From Allium sativum (lineage: Eukaryota > Streptophyta > Magnoliopsida > Asparagales > Amaryllidaceae), in contig CM060924.1 of assembly GCA_030737875.1 (NCBI GenBank), positions 150,344,197 to 150,408,196 of the forward strand: 64,000 bases of DNA, given 5' to 3'. Below the pieces are notes generated by a model. That model made no database searches, was not told where the DNA came from, and saw only the letters and a program-made list of their open reading frames with translations. Position 1 is the stretch's first letter, and each line of letters begins with the position of its first letter. Shown piece by piece: positions 1-10,870 of this stretch. The position numbers were made by a program, and so were the translations under genes.

Positions 1-890
1 AATCCAGGACTAGGATAGACCTAAGAATGCGACGGATATTTGGAGTTTCCTCGGGTTGGCAGGATATTATCAATGGTTTATCAAGGATTTCTCCAAGATA
101 GTTGCACCATCGACAGGATTAAAGAAGAAGAACTAAGTGTTCACATGGGATGTGACGTGTGAACAAGCGTTCGAAATCCTGAAGGAGAGATTGACGAGTG
201 CGCCTGTGTTGACCATTCCAAGTAGGAATGAAGAGATAGTGGTATACACCCATGCATGTGGAACTGGACTTGGAGCAGTGCTAATGCAAAAGGATAAGGT
301 TGTGGCCTACGCGGGTCGACAACTGAAGCTGCATGAAAGTAATTATCTAACTCATGATTTGGAGTTGGCGGCAATTGTGTTTGCTCTGAAGATGCGGAGA
401 CATTACCTGTTAGGAGTTCGATTCGAGTTGTTTACAGATCACAAGTCGTTGAAGTATCTTTTCTCCCAAAAGGTTTTGAATCTTTGGCAACAACGATGGT
501 TAGAGTTTCTAGCATCGTATGATTTTGGTTTAGCCTATACTCCTGGCAAAGGCAACGCAGTTGCAGATGCGTTGAGTCAAAGACGTGCAAGTTTGGGAGC
601 TATGTTTTCAGAATGGAAGATCCTTGAGCATTTGGTAAGGTTTGAGTTCAGGCCAAAGTGTGAGTTAGAACCTGAAATGTTGGCAAGCTTGTCGATAAGT
701 CCTACTCTTATCGAAAGGATTGGCGAGTGCCAAAAGCGAGATACAAAGCTTGTCGAGTTTATCCAACAACTAGAACCAGAAAATAAAGAGTTCGATGTCG
801 ATCGAGAAGGTTGGCTTCGAGAGCTAGGGCGATTAGTTGTTCTTGATATCGATGGACTACCTAGAACAAAGCCAGGAAATGGGTCGGTCA
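1..890 (+). pseudogene. Element E pol remnant: RT end, RNase H and start of integrase linker
   Basis: Reverse transcriptase copies the element RNA and RNase H removes the RNA strand; here both are fossil. The first bases encode the RT connection region ([14 protein letters not shown] at about 40-70) but carry in-frame stops, for example before VFTWD at about 134. From 137 a 281-codon frame is open. It contains the RNase H block with [15 protein letters not shown] (expected first Asp replaced by His), the [11 protein letters not shown] motif near 436-470 and [14 protein letters not shown] near 537-575. After about 837 the integrase zinc-finger (HHCC) region is missing, and the frame jumps to a [12 protein letters not shown] block that belongs to the integrase core. 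That is an internal deletion of roughly 300 bp compared with element G. Not functional. Confidence 0.85.
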
Positions 891-1085
891 AACTTTTGGG
901 TCGGGTCAGTCCATACCTAGTCGGTCCTGTCGGGTTGGTTGGTTGTGACGGGTCGGTCGGGTTGAAGTTCATGGTTTGTTGAGGAAGCAAGTGGGTCAGT
1001 CGGTTGGGTATTCTGGCCGATCGGCCAAGTTGGAGGAGTTTTCAACAGCGCATCTAAACGCTGTGGTGGGTGGCTTAAGTGCTAC
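885..1085 (+). repeat. GGGTCGG-rich segment inside the pol of E
   Basis: About 150-200 bp where integrase-core sequence is expected instead holds repeated gggtcgg/gggtcag words (for example near 890, 898, 949, 990) and ends in ggccgatcggcc. The same vocabulary fills the LTR of E at 53715-54125. No integrase similarity is visible here. It may be LTR-derived sequence placed in the coding region by recombination or conversion. Confidence 0.45.
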
Positions 1086-1400
1086 GGTTTGTTGGACCGT
1101 TTGCGATAGTCGAGCGAATTGGAAAGCTTGCATATAGATTAGAGTTACTCGAGAAGATGTCGTGTGTGTATAATGCTTTTCGTGTATCGTTACCACGAGA
1201 TATTCGCATGGTCCGGATGTGGTAGTACCTCTGGAGTGGTACGTCGACCTTATAGTTGGGTTCGTAGTTATGAAATCTCATAAGCCGCTTCGTGTTATGG
1301 CGAATGACACGAAACAGCTTAGGGAAAAGACATGTAATTTAGTTAAGATATAATAAGGTGGGGATGGCAACGATGTTACATGAGAGACAGGGAAGAGTAT
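1085..1400 (+). pseudogene. Element E integrase C-terminal (GPY/F) and chromodomain remnant
   Basis: From 1094 the translation gives GPFAIVERIGKLAYRLEL, the GPY/F module that follows the integrase core; it aligns with GPFPIIERIGKMAYKVEL of element G. Past 1210 similarity continues weakly. At about 1305-1400 LREKTCNLVKI and, after two stops, GDGNDVT then a stop then ETGKSIKTTNPKLF matches a chromodomain end (the pattern LVKVQW...DATWET...YP.LF). The stop falls where the family has Trp, so it reads as TGG to TGA. A chromodomain normally guides integration to marked chromatin. Several stops rule out function. Confidence 0.7.
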
Positions 1401-1623
1401 AAAGACGACCAATCCAAAACTCTTCATCCATATGATCCATTGAAATCGCGCCATCATTATTACTTGTTGATTTTGTTGTTATCTTTGTTGTTGTTCGATA
1501 GAATTCCGCGTGCTAGGATAAGGCTATGGATGAATGACTTGATGGTTGCTAGTTTGGGTGATAGAATTGGCTTCTCATGGATGATAGGCATGCGGAATTG
1601 TTGTGATTGCTTGTGTTTGCTCA

Positions 1624-1657
1624 GAATTTCGGGGGCGAAATTCTTAAGGGGGGAGAA
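1624..1657 (+). other. Element E pre-PPT stem-loop and polypurine tract
   Basis: GAATTTCG at 1624-1631 pairs with CGAAATTC at 1636-1643 around a GGGG loop. The purine run aaggggggagaa (1646-1657) follows and abuts the LTR start TGTAACAG at 1658. Polypurine tracts prime plus-strand synthesis. The stem-loop recurs in C, B and D and, imperfectly, in G. Confidence 0.85.
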
Positions 1658-2037
1658 TGTAACAGCCCGCTTTTTACGTATTGAAAGATCGTAAAATATT
1701 TTTATTTTATTCCCTGAGGGTTAAATCATTTTCATCTTTTAATATGTTGTTCATGGGGATGTGAGACATGTCCATAATTTTTACCAATTTTGTTTGTGAC
1801 CATTTTGCCTCTGTCAGTATTGTATAGGGCATAGGTTTTAACTCAGGTCGAGTCAGAGGGTGAGACTTGTGCCATTGGAAAGGAATTGATGATTGCCTTT
1901 CTATAGAGTGGTTACATTAAAGATTTGGCACAGTGGTTTGGGAGGAATCGCTGTTTCGAGGTTTAACAGTTGGCTATTCAGGTTTTGGAAACTTAATGGG
2001 CTGATTTGGGAAGGCCCATTAGTGGGCTAGTGGATTC

Positions 2038-2048
2038 CTATAAATAAG
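2038..2048 (+). promoter_or_regulatory. TATA box of the LTR of E
   Basis: ctataaataag, followed about 35 bp later by a pyrimidine-rich stretch (ttactttctctttctc) that could hold the transcription start. This is the usual layout of a plant LTR promoter. In a 3' LTR it would fire outward, into element A. Confidence 0.5.
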
Positions 2049-2336
2049 GGGTGAGGGAGGAGGGAAAAAGTTTACTTTCTCTTTCTCTCATTTGGAGGCT
2101 TTGATCTCCTTCTTCCTCTAACACCTTTCCACTGTTAAAAATCCAAATCCAAGGATGGAAATCATAATCTGCACCATTGGAGGCTATATCTACATCAATT
2201 GAAGCAAGGATTCATCGGATCAAGGTGTTTGGTGTGAGGTGCTTGCTGTCCGAATTCTTATTTCTACCACTTTAGCTTGTTTTGGAGAATAGGTGAGTGG
2301 ATTACATCTCTCACATGTATTCAATGAAGTGTTTGA

Positions 2337-2341
2337 GTAGT
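2337..2341. repeat. Target-site duplication of element A, left copy (gtagt)
   Basis: gtagt directly precedes the LTR start TGTTATCC at 2342 and recurs at 53364-53368 directly after the LTR end GGTCTAACA. Confidence 0.85.
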
Positions 2342-3063
2342 TGTTATCCTATTTTGTGACCAGACTATCCAAAGCCCAAGAACTCTATCAGAAAGGCTAC
2401 TCAGGGCTTGAGTATGAACAAGTAGAGATAGACATCTTCTTGGATGAAGTAATAAAGGATGAGTAAACTCGTATTTCTTCGCATATAAGCTTCGGGTTGG
2501 ATTCCATCATTTCGGATCAAGCTAAAGCGAATATTCCTGACCGACCAAACCGGATCGGGCAAACCAGATCGGGTCATCGGGATCGGGTCATCCGGATCGA
2601 GTCCCTCAACCCTAACCGAATTTTGGGTAGTTAAAGACCATTTCCCTATGTTCTCCACTATTTTCGAGATTTACTCTGAAGCTGCCACGTGGCCACTCAA
2701 CCCTAACCGAATTTCTACCTATAAATACACATACAACGCATCATTTGAGGGAACTTTTTGCATCTTAACATCCATGGCTGCCATGGCTAACACTTCTCCA
2801 TAAATAATCATCTTCTTCTCCAATGAAAATCAATGAATTCGGAGAGAATTATTCATTGAATTCGAGTGATTGAGAGACAATATTTCTTGTAATTGTAATC
2901 TATGAATGAAATGAGAAAATATGAAGTGGATGTAGGCTCGTTAACGCCGAACCACTATAAAGCTCATGTGTTGGTCGATTTTTCTTGCTTTTAGTTCATG
3001 ATTCCTCATTTTCTCTGCAAAATATGATCAATTGGGTGTTAGGACCATTTTTTTGGTCTAATA
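2342..3063 (+). repeat. 5' LTR of element A
   Basis: 722 bp, TGTTATCC...GGTCTAATA. The expected terminal CA has become TA; the 3' copy keeps CA. It includes short repeats of the word ggatcgggtcatc near 2560-2600 (fewer copies than in the 3' LTR) and a TATA box at 2720-2727. Several per cent of sites differ from the 3' LTR by eye, more than for B or C, consistent with its outer position. Confidence 0.85.
2720..2727 (+). promoter_or_regulatory. TATA box of the 5' LTR of A
   Basis: TATAAATA, conserved as TATAAATG at 53020-53027 in the 3' LTR. This is the likely promoter of A. Confidence 0.5.
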
Positions 3064-3083
3064 TTTTGGTGCTTTCACTGAGA
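3064..3083 (+). other. Primer-binding leader of element A
   Basis: The 20 bases from ttttggtgctttcactgaga follow the LTR end directly. This block is common after 5' LTRs of plant Tat-like elements. The primer tRNA cannot be named with confidence from the sequence alone. Confidence 0.5.
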
Positions 3084-3259
3084 AATGAAAATTCTCAACA
3101 TATAAGGATTCTCCATTGTACTGTTGGATTGCCAAGTCCGATGAGGAAATCCTGCAACATTCAGCAACAATCGCCAATATCCGGAAATGAAGTCCAAGAA
3201 AGCTGCTGGTTAAGGATGGATGGGTATCCAACGATTACAACAACTCTAATGTTCAGGTT

Positions 3260-3361
3260 GGATCCTGCACAGGGTCAAAAATGCCTCCGGATCGGATCCT
3301 GCACAGGGTCAAAAACGCATCCGGATCGGATCTTGCACAGGGTCAAAAATTCCTTCGGATC
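3260..3361 (+). repeat. Three 34-bp tandem repeats in the leader of A
   Basis: Units start ggatcctgcac at 3260 and 3294 and ggatcttgcac at 3328; each carries cagggtcaaaaa and ends in a variant of ccggatc. They lie about 200 bp after the primer site, in presumed untranslated leader. Confidence 0.8.
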
Positions 3362-4499
3362 GGATCTTATATTTCTGGTCGGATCGAGTTAAAGTAGCTC
3401 TACACAATCACTTCCAAAAGCAAATGAATCGGTTCGAGGTAACCGGGTTGGACCACTTCATGGTAGCATCTTTGACTTGCATCCGTTCTGGGATTGTATA
3501 TTTTATAGTGTCTTTCGTTGCCCTGAAGATGTTTTCCATGGTGTCGTTGAGGGAGGTGAATTCAGAATTTTTACTCATACAAAGACTGAGTTTCAACAAA
3601 CAAACATCGGATCGGGTTAGGGAAGTACCCATTCGAACCGAACCGGTTTTTCTGTTCCGAGCCCCAGTCGAAGACAAAATCCGACCCGATTCGTGATGGT
3701 CTTTTTTGGGGAAAAAGTGCATTTTCAGGTTTTCTGACATCATTTCAGAAAAGGCTCCATCTTCCAAAATCGAAAAAATCATGCGGTGCCCACCGGCGTT
3801 GCGCCCGGACCCTAACACAACATAGCTAAACTTCACTTGTACGATGTGGTGAAGGTCATATGTCTCGCGATTCATTCCCTGAAGAACTTAGCAAATGCTT
3901 GCAATGACCATTTTCTATCAACCGCACTGATGACGATCGATTTCATCCATATAAGGGTTAAATCAACACACTTTGGTGCCCAGAGTTAGGTACCAGTTGA
4001 ACCACCACAGGCCATGATTGGAACTATGGGTCATTACCTAGATAATAGTGACTTGACTACTCATAAGCCACATGCGACAAGCCATAACGGAATTAAAAGC
4101 TTGCATTGCACTTTAGTGTCTATTGCTAGAAATCACAACCGAAGCTGGAGTGGGAACGGTCCGTGGTGCCTAAGTTACTAGGAGAGCCTTCTATTTGGCC
4201 GAATAGAATATGCTACGCAAGAGAGAAGGCATGGAACCCAAAAACACTTTGCCTCCCGATGAGATGGAGTGCGAAGGAGGCATGGGCTTAGCAAGCAAAG
4301 GAGACATCGCAGAAAGAGCTTCCTGATGATCCACTCGAAGGCATAGGTCCCAGAGATGATGAAGATTCGAGATACAGGAGGGCGACATCTAATGAAGCAA
4401 CTTCTCAAAGATTGAAAAGCTCGCTTACAGCTTGTTGGTTACTTCAAGGAAACTCCGCCACTATTTCCAAGTTTACCTGATTATGATAAACACCAATTC
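3362..4499 (+). other. Unrecognised interior of element A (expected gag-pol position)
   Basis: Here gag, protease and RT of a Tat-like element would be expected. Short open frames exist on both strands (up to 155 codons on the minus strand at 3408-3875), but none shows a zinc knuckle, a protease DTG/DSG or an RT DD motif. The stretch is best described as degenerate interior of A. Confidence 0.5.
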
Positions 4500-4534
4500 A
4501 CCACTACGTTAGGTCCTATAGCAACTTGAGGCAT

Positions 4535-5026
4535 CTGCAAGATCGCTCGAATGAAACATCGAGCTCAGCCTGTTTGATTTCAATTCCCTCCTAAAAAAGT
4601 CCATACGAGGGCGAGCATTAGTCGACTTCATCATTGAGTTTACCGTTCCTCGAAGAGGATGTGTTTGATGAAGAAGATGGTCCCTTAAAATGAAAAGATG
4701 AAAACAACACTTGGAAGTTGTGTACAGACGGTACAAAGAATAATCGTCAGTCCGACATTGGAGTTGTATTGATTCGAAGGACATTTCAGATGAAGGGACT
4801 ACGACTCGCAGCTTACCTAGAACGGGTAGAAGAGATGTTGGATGAATGGGAACAATACAACATATCTTATATTCCGCATATAGAAGATCAGAAAGCAGAT
4901 AATCTGGCCAATCGAGCCAGTTTCGATAATCCGAAAGGGATAATTATGATCCCGATCGAGACACTCGGAAGTAGATCCAGTATTGGAGACCGAATTCGGA
5001 AGAGAGTCATGGACAACTCCCTTTAG
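4535..5026 (+). pseudogene. Element A dual RNase H remnant (Tat-type)
   Basis: The frame from about 4552 reads IELSLFDFNS...RGRALVDFIIEFTVP, the tether after the first RNase H in Tat/Ogre elements (family form: IELSEFDI...KAQALADFIVEFT). A TGA at 4552-4554 sits where the family has Trp. In another frame, 4712-5026 reads WKLCTDGTKN...GVVLI, the start of a second RNase H with its first catalytic Asp. After a gap comes YNISYIPHIEDQKADNLANRAS, the end of the same domain with its terminal KADNLA block. The middle of the domain is missing. Family knowledge: only the Tat clade among plant gypsy elements carries this second RNase H. The call rests on motif order and is moderately sure. Confidence 0.65.
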
Positions 5027-6639
5027 AAGCTTCCTGCAACACAGAGTGTTTCCAGCAAGGAAAAGTGAAGGGCGTACTATCATTAGTTATGCCTCGAGGT
5101 ATGACATGCAAGAAAACATTGCTTATTTCCCTTGGAATGTTGTCCCGGTATAGACATCAACGAGTCTCATTGCTGATTCACCGCCCTGAATGATTTGACA
5201 AAGGTGCTAATCAGCTTCCCGCTAGATGGGAGATCTGCAAGAATGAAACTTTTGACAAACAACGTTTTGGAGTTAGAAAATGAAGAATCACAGTTCCATA
5301 CCCTTCATTGATTATCTGTCAAGTAACTCATGCCTCAAACGCTGGGGGCAACTGGAGATTCGAGCATGGATTGCTCGTGGTAACGTCATCTAATTCAAAT
5401 CGGACACATCATAAGCTTGAGTGACTGGTTGCCTTAGCCTTGCCCAAAGATTAGTGAGTTAAAGGTTTAGAAAACTTATGCCTGGATGTTGATTGATTGT
5501 CTGTGCATCAAATCTTATTCCGGACGTTGAATTGTGCAGATGGATGAGATATGAATATCGCCCTAGCAGCCATATCCTATTACCTAGCATGGAAAACACA
5601 AAAGTTTCTATAAGCATGGGTCCATTGTTTTCCTACCAATTACCGTCCTAGCACCAATGTGATGATACACTACCATTAGTGGTACATACATGACTCCCTG
5701 GCACTCAATCCTTGCCATTAGCATGGGGGCAAGAAGGCAATTCAGAGGAGATGCGTCCTCATCATTCCCTTACAGTATTTACCTAACTACCTTTGTCACT
5801 CCAAGACCCCAATCAAGGTCTGTTCATTCTTGGGACCGCCATCCCATGTCCATTTGGAAAGACGTTCATCACCAGCTAAATATAGGAGCCATCCCCGGCA
5901 GAGATTGGGCGAGGCAAAATGGACCAGTAAAGATCATGTGATGCCATTTTCGCATAGAATGATATTCATTCCTTTAACAGGATTACTCTTTAACCATGAC
6001 TCTTATATTTTCATGCTTTGTGAGTTATTAATGAACTTAACTCAGATGAATTTATATGTGGATGGTGTAGGTACCCATGATCTAGTACCGACCAGACTTC
6101 TAACACCTGCATATAGAGTTATGGAGCAATACCATAGCGAGCCTAACTGAACTGCTCGTTTACGGAGCCACCCCTCCACTTAAGGGAAGTTATATTTCTT
6201 AAGGAGGATCCGAGATGACCATCCACTACTTGGCTCACACGTGGAATACCTCAAGATAATTGTGCGTCGACTTTTGCATTTCAAAGTCAAAGTCTAACTC
6301 CAGATGGACACAGTTCGACTATCTACATGGCTCGATCGTACACTCGACGCCACCAGTTTGAACGAATCTGAATAAAGGAGGCAGCACTGCCCCTTGATAT
6401 GCTTACTTTTCAATCATGCAATTTAATTTTACATGCTTCCTGAGTTACGGACGTGACTTATTGATGTGGTATGAATGATGCAGGTACCCTAAGTTCGGTG
6501 CCAATCACTCCTCCCACAGATTAATTGGAGGGACACAAAGCTTTGGCAAACGACTTTTGACCATTTTCCTGATTAACTATAATCCTCAGGGCTTGGATAG
6601 AAGTATAAACCTAGGACGAGTGTGATGTGCGCGTAGTAA
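5027..6639 (+). other. Unrecognised interior of element A (expected integrase region)
   Basis: No HHCC zinc finger or DDE integrase core can be read in any frame. Two loosely similar blocks, about 5990-6095 and 6405-6510, share catgctt.gtgagtta and g.aggtaccc with a following accga/ggtgcc stretch, suggesting an old internal duplication. The rest is non-coding by eye. Confidence 0.4.
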
Positions 6640-7330
6640 AAAACCACTCGATCCATGAATCTAACTCTCATGACATGAGAGGGAGTATAAGGAACGATAT
6701 CACGACGTCCTACCGAACTCCATCCCTCGAGTCAATGGAACGAGAGAGACTTGATTATTGCAAACAGACACCTTTACCCATAAACCAAGGATTATGATGT
6801 AAAGCCTCGCCAAGTGTGATCCGACCGCTTGCCCGAAAAGCTCCATCTGCTAGAGTGAAGTGTGGAGTAAGGACTAAAACGGAGTTTGAGAACGACACTC
6901 GAGACGGAGGACTCCTACTCTTTGAAACAAAGCGAAGAAGGAGCGCCGGGGCGAATGACACGACCGTTCGCCTGGAAAACTCTAACTCTCATGATTAGAG
7001 AGAGAGTATAAAGGACGTGAAGATGGCGTCCTCAAGGCGTGAAGGTGCACCATGATTAAAAGACCGCCCTGATTCCACTCTACCCTTGGTATTCGATGGG
7101 AGATTATAAAGGCGCCAGAGACTATGCGCTACAAATGAACTCCTACCCTACTGAAGGATTAGGGGGCAAACCGAAAGCTGAGTTCGAATTCTATCCTGGG
7201 CATACGACAGGAGAGTATAAAGGCATTGCGATTGAATGCCACGAAAGGGCTCCTACCCAGCTGAAGGATCAGGGGCAAGAATGAAAGTTGAGCCCGAACG
7301 CCTCATTCTCAGATATGGGGGGAAACACAA
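6640..7330 (+). repeat. Imperfect repeats in the 3' part of element A
   Basis: The word gagagtataaagg (or close forms) recurs near 6688, 7005, 7098 and 7209; the later three are about 95-110 bp apart. Most units also carry a cgtcct or gcgcc word. Two units share actgaaggat/gctgaaggatcagggg and agctgagttcgaa/agttgagcccgaa. Tat-like elements often have such arrays downstream of pol. Confidence 0.5.
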
Positions 7331-9141
7331 TGTCGATCCTAATCAATCCCAAACATGCCCTGCCCGGGCAATTTATTCATGATTGATTGGGGGCATACAC
7401 ACGCATCATCTTCCTTAAATAAATTCTATATGATTTGCTAGATATTATTTGATTGCAAGGATTCTGAATTGGACCCCTTAAGTGATTATGATGTGCTTTA
7501 TTACCTATCACTTAGAGATTCGCTTTTTTTTACAAAGTGTAGGCTTGTACAAGATAACAAGAATGCGAGGGTTGAACTCGTGAGAACCGTAGTAGGTCGT
7601 GGAAAAACAAAAAAAGGCCATGTCTAGAAGGCTGACGCTGATGCCCAATGCTAAACCTCTCAGGAGACACAAGGCGATGATCAAAAGGAGACCTTGAGAG
7701 TGAATTGTTCAATGACATGTCACACGAGTTAAGGCAACGACCGAAAGGAGGACCTAAGAGTGATATATCAAATCAACATACACACCCACGTGTGACTGAC
7801 CATAGCCCAAGTGCAACGACGAGTGCCACCTCGCAAATACACTTAATGGAAAACACGATAACTCAAGCACTTGGATAACTCAATCACTTAAGCTTTGAAA
7901 GCAATGTCTCTTTTCCATGCATCCATTTCTAAATGTGAATGGGATGTGACACAACTATCGATCTTTCACCATTACCCCTGGACTGAGGGCACATTGTTGA
8001 AAATATTTACAGACAGCATAACTTATATGTCTGTGTCTAACTTATACCTCGATCTTGACAGGCCGCTTGAGGAACACGGAATGGATGCAGAGCGAACGTC
8101 CATTTGTTGGTCCCGGCCGACTTCCCAGACGAAAGAACCCACATAAGGGGCGACGTCATTACTTTGACTTCTAGCTTACAAGGAAGTGAATTGCCTGACG
8201 CTCCGAATCAAGGGCTAGGAGTAAGGAAGATAGAAATTTCCTCCGTACTAAGGATATTGGCGCAGAAGGCGTTAGGATTGAAGGAAATCAGTAAATTTCT
8301 TCTTGCGATGATCCCTCAGCATGTCAGGCTAGATATGAAATGGATGGTGCCATTGCTGAATTGAGAACCCAGATGGTACGATAAAATGAACTTTTTCGGA
8401 AGAGATAGAAAATGATGGATAACTTCTTTACTCGGATAGATTGATGGCCGAGCAGTTATGACTTACTCCTTGGAGCGAGCAAGATGGGAATTCAATCGGA
8501 GACGTACTTGGCTCAATCACTCCCTGTTCTGCTGTTCAGATCGCATGAGACCCTAGGACAAGTTGGCAACGTCGTCTTGATTGAAACAAGGGGCAATCAA
8601 CCTCCTCCCAGACATTTTTCGCATGCAACTTCTGGCCATAATATTTTGGATGAAAACGATGGAAATGCAAGAGTTAATAGAAACTTAAACGGAGTCCGAT
8701 CAACTCTTGCTCCAATTTAGATGAATGCTTCAAATCCAACTCAACTTTAACATGAAGTTCCCCATTCTTTAATGAAGGAGGGGCAAGTAGAAGCATTCAA
8801 AGTGACTATAATTCGACATATCGCCACCCAACTTCGATCCTCAGAGCTTGGATGGGAGACCCAAGACTATCCCGCATAAATCCGAGCCGCGAATCACCAT
8901 CCAGAATTACAGGACGAAAGCTTGATTAACGAATATCACATATGCGGACCTAAGAAGCCAGAGACCAGCTTCCACCTAATTCAAGACTTCATGCTGGGGG
9001 CACCAACGCTAAATTGGACAATTGGCAACGACTCCTCGAAAACAAAGGCCCGATTGCCAACGTTAATTGAGGCTTCACCAGAGGCGACACACCTCAAAGG
9101 CGATGTAAGCAACGTTAGTCAAAACTTTTTCACATAAGACA
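7331..9141 (+). other. Unrecognised 3' interior of element A
   Basis: No convincing coding region. At 7660-7770 two similar phrases (aaggcgatgatcaaaaggagacctt and aaggcaacgaccgaaaggaggacct, trimmed) form a weak repeat. Open frames up to 86 codons have no family motif. Confidence 0.35.
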
Positions 9142-9618
9142 TCAGGGATTTGAGCAACTCCCCGCACTCCAAGCTACCATTTCTAGATCTTGGCTCACAT
9201 AGTTGTTGTACGATTTTTGGTGGCATCCATCTAACTTGATCAACCGGTGGAACGTGTTGGTCACCCACTTCATTGAGCAATCAAAGGTCCACGTCTGTTG
9301 ATCCAAGAATGTCATGTTGCTCACTTCAATCAAACAAAGGTCCTTGATCAACCGGTGGAACGTGTTGGTCACCCACTTCATTGAGCAATCAAAGGTCCAC
9401 GTCTGTTGATCCAAGAATGTCATGTTGCTCACTTCAATCAAACAAAGGTCCGGTGAGACCCTACATTCGTTCCTCAAAAGGTTCAACGCCGCAGCAACAT
9501 CTATAGATTGACCTGGACCATCTATGGTGTTTATAGCAGCAATATCTGGTATTCTAGATAACTCAGACTTCAAAATCTCTCCGCGTCGAGACTCACCAAA
9601 TGGCCTTGGAGGATTCAC
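9142..9618 (-). CDS. Antisense open frame in element A with an in-frame 36-residue duplication (hypothetical)
   Basis: A 158-codon frame on the strand opposite to A, and the longest open frame in the interior of A. I do not recognise the product; there is no zinc knuckle, transposase DDE or membrane segment. Two adjacent 36-residue copies (beginning DLCLIEVSNMTFLDQQTW) come from the 108-bp direct duplication at 9238-9453; 108 is a multiple of three, so the frame survives. Family knowledge: some Tat-lineage elements carry an extra antisense ORF between pol and the 3' LTR, which fits this place and strand. It could equally be chance or a captured host exon. No start-context or codon evidence decides. 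Confidence 0.3.
   Translation of the reverse strand: MNPPRPFGESRRGEILKSELSRIPDIAAINTIDGPGQSIDVAAALNLLRNECRVSPDLCLIEVSNMTFLDQQTWTFDCSMKWVTNTFHRLIKDLCLIEVSNMTFLDQQTWTFDCSMKWVTNTFHRLIKLDGCHQKSYNNYVSQDLEMVAWSAGSCSNP
9238..9453. repeat. 108-bp perfect tandem duplication
   Basis: gatcaaccggtggaacgtgt starts at 9238 and again at 9346, and the 108-bp units look identical. A recent local duplication within old element A. Confidence 0.85.
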
Positions 9619-9892
9619 CTATGGAACAAACCTCAATATATTTATACCATTAGATTTTCCTAGAGAAGTTGGTGAATTCTATCCTGAGACAGATTCCTGC
9701 GATAAGAGGATACTAATATTGAGATGCATGGTCTTAATGTTTTCATGATGACGAATAGGTAATCATCCGACTCTTGAAATGATAAATACAAAAGGAAAGC
9801 CCGTAAAAGATCGATAGGAATGTAAAATTCCAGAAAGTGCTAATTTCATTGATGAAGCCCACGATCTTGATTGTCAAGATCAATGGAACCAT

Positions 9893-9897
9893 GCATG
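9893..9897. repeat. Target-site duplication of element C, left copy (gcatg)
   Basis: gcatg precedes TGTAACACC at 9898 and recurs at 40705-40709 after the LTR end GGTTGTTACA. Confidence 0.9.
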
Positions 9898-10862
9898 TGT
9901 AACACCCCGCAATTTTTCTAAGTAGCAAATAAGTAATAGTGCATATGTATATTTTAATGTAAAAGTTAATCATATGTAAACAAAAAGAGTAAGAAGAGAA
10001 TTAGCGCATGTAATTAATTATGTGCATATGCAAGAATAAATTAATAAATAAAATAAAAAGAAGAATTAGTAAATTGATTGTAAAATAAGGATGTGCAATC
10101 AAAATAGAAAGAAAAGAAATGTCAAAAGAGTTAAATGCATGAAGGAAAGAGATTAATATGCAATGCATTAAAAATAATACAATATAATGTACTAATTAGA
10201 AGTAAGAAGAAAAGAAATTGAATGAGTTAATGAGCGTACAATTCAAATTTGTACACATAATGTAATGAGCAATTAATAAATAAATTTAATTGCGTGAAAA
10301 CGAGAAAGATGTATATATACATACACATAACGGTTAAGAATTTAATGCATGCAATTAAAAATGTGTAGATGCATGAACCAAAATAAACATAAATTTAATG
10401 CATGGAAAAATATAAGAACATTAGAAATATGCAACAAAGAATTAATACAATTCATATTGTATAGAAAATACTGACACATGGAAGGATGCATTAATGAAAA
10501 AGAAACCAGATGTGGGAAAAAGGAAAGGGTTATATTGATGCATTAAATTAATTTAGTTGTATGAAAAAAAATGTATGTGACAGTTAAGTTGCTGCAATAA
10601 ATAAATTAAAGGGAAAATTTATTGGATATGAAATATGGGCGTGCAATTAGAATAGAGGGAAAGCAATAATTGCAGAGATAAATTAATTAAAGAAAGGAAG
10701 ATATGCAATATATCTAATTTCACAAAAGAAACGTCATAAGTGTATGAAAGGAAAAAAATGAGCAATCAATTAGCCTACTCTAGAACATTCTTTTCTTTAG
10801 TGAGGTGTAAGGTTTAGATGAATTCTATTTTAATCCTAAGGCCCTAGTTGTTCTAGCCTACC

Positions 10863-10870
10863 TATAAATA
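10863..10870 (+). promoter_or_regulatory. TATA box of the 5' LTR of C
   Basis: TATAAATA, conserved at 37343-37350 in the 3' LTR. About 50 bp later come the clean pyrimidine-rich stretches cttcttcttcccc that often mark the R region. Confidence 0.5.

Larger units (their letters stand above)
1658..2341 (+). repeat. 3' LTR of element E, first part
   Basis: Starts TGTAACAGCCCGC right after the PPT. It contains a TATA box near 2039 and the phrase ggtgagtggattacatct near 2292 that often marks plant LTRs downstream of the transcription start. It ends at the gtagt target duplication (2337-2341) where element A was inserted. The LTR continues at 53369. Confidence 0.85.

Noticed and set aside
3408..3875. 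155-codon minus-strand frame in A
   Set aside because: No recognisable motif, unusual composition and no repeat or context support; treated as chance.
1..9897. Treating 1-9897 and 40705-55439 as separate loci
   Set aside because: Perfect target duplications and matching LTR halves show they are the two sides of the same elements E and A.
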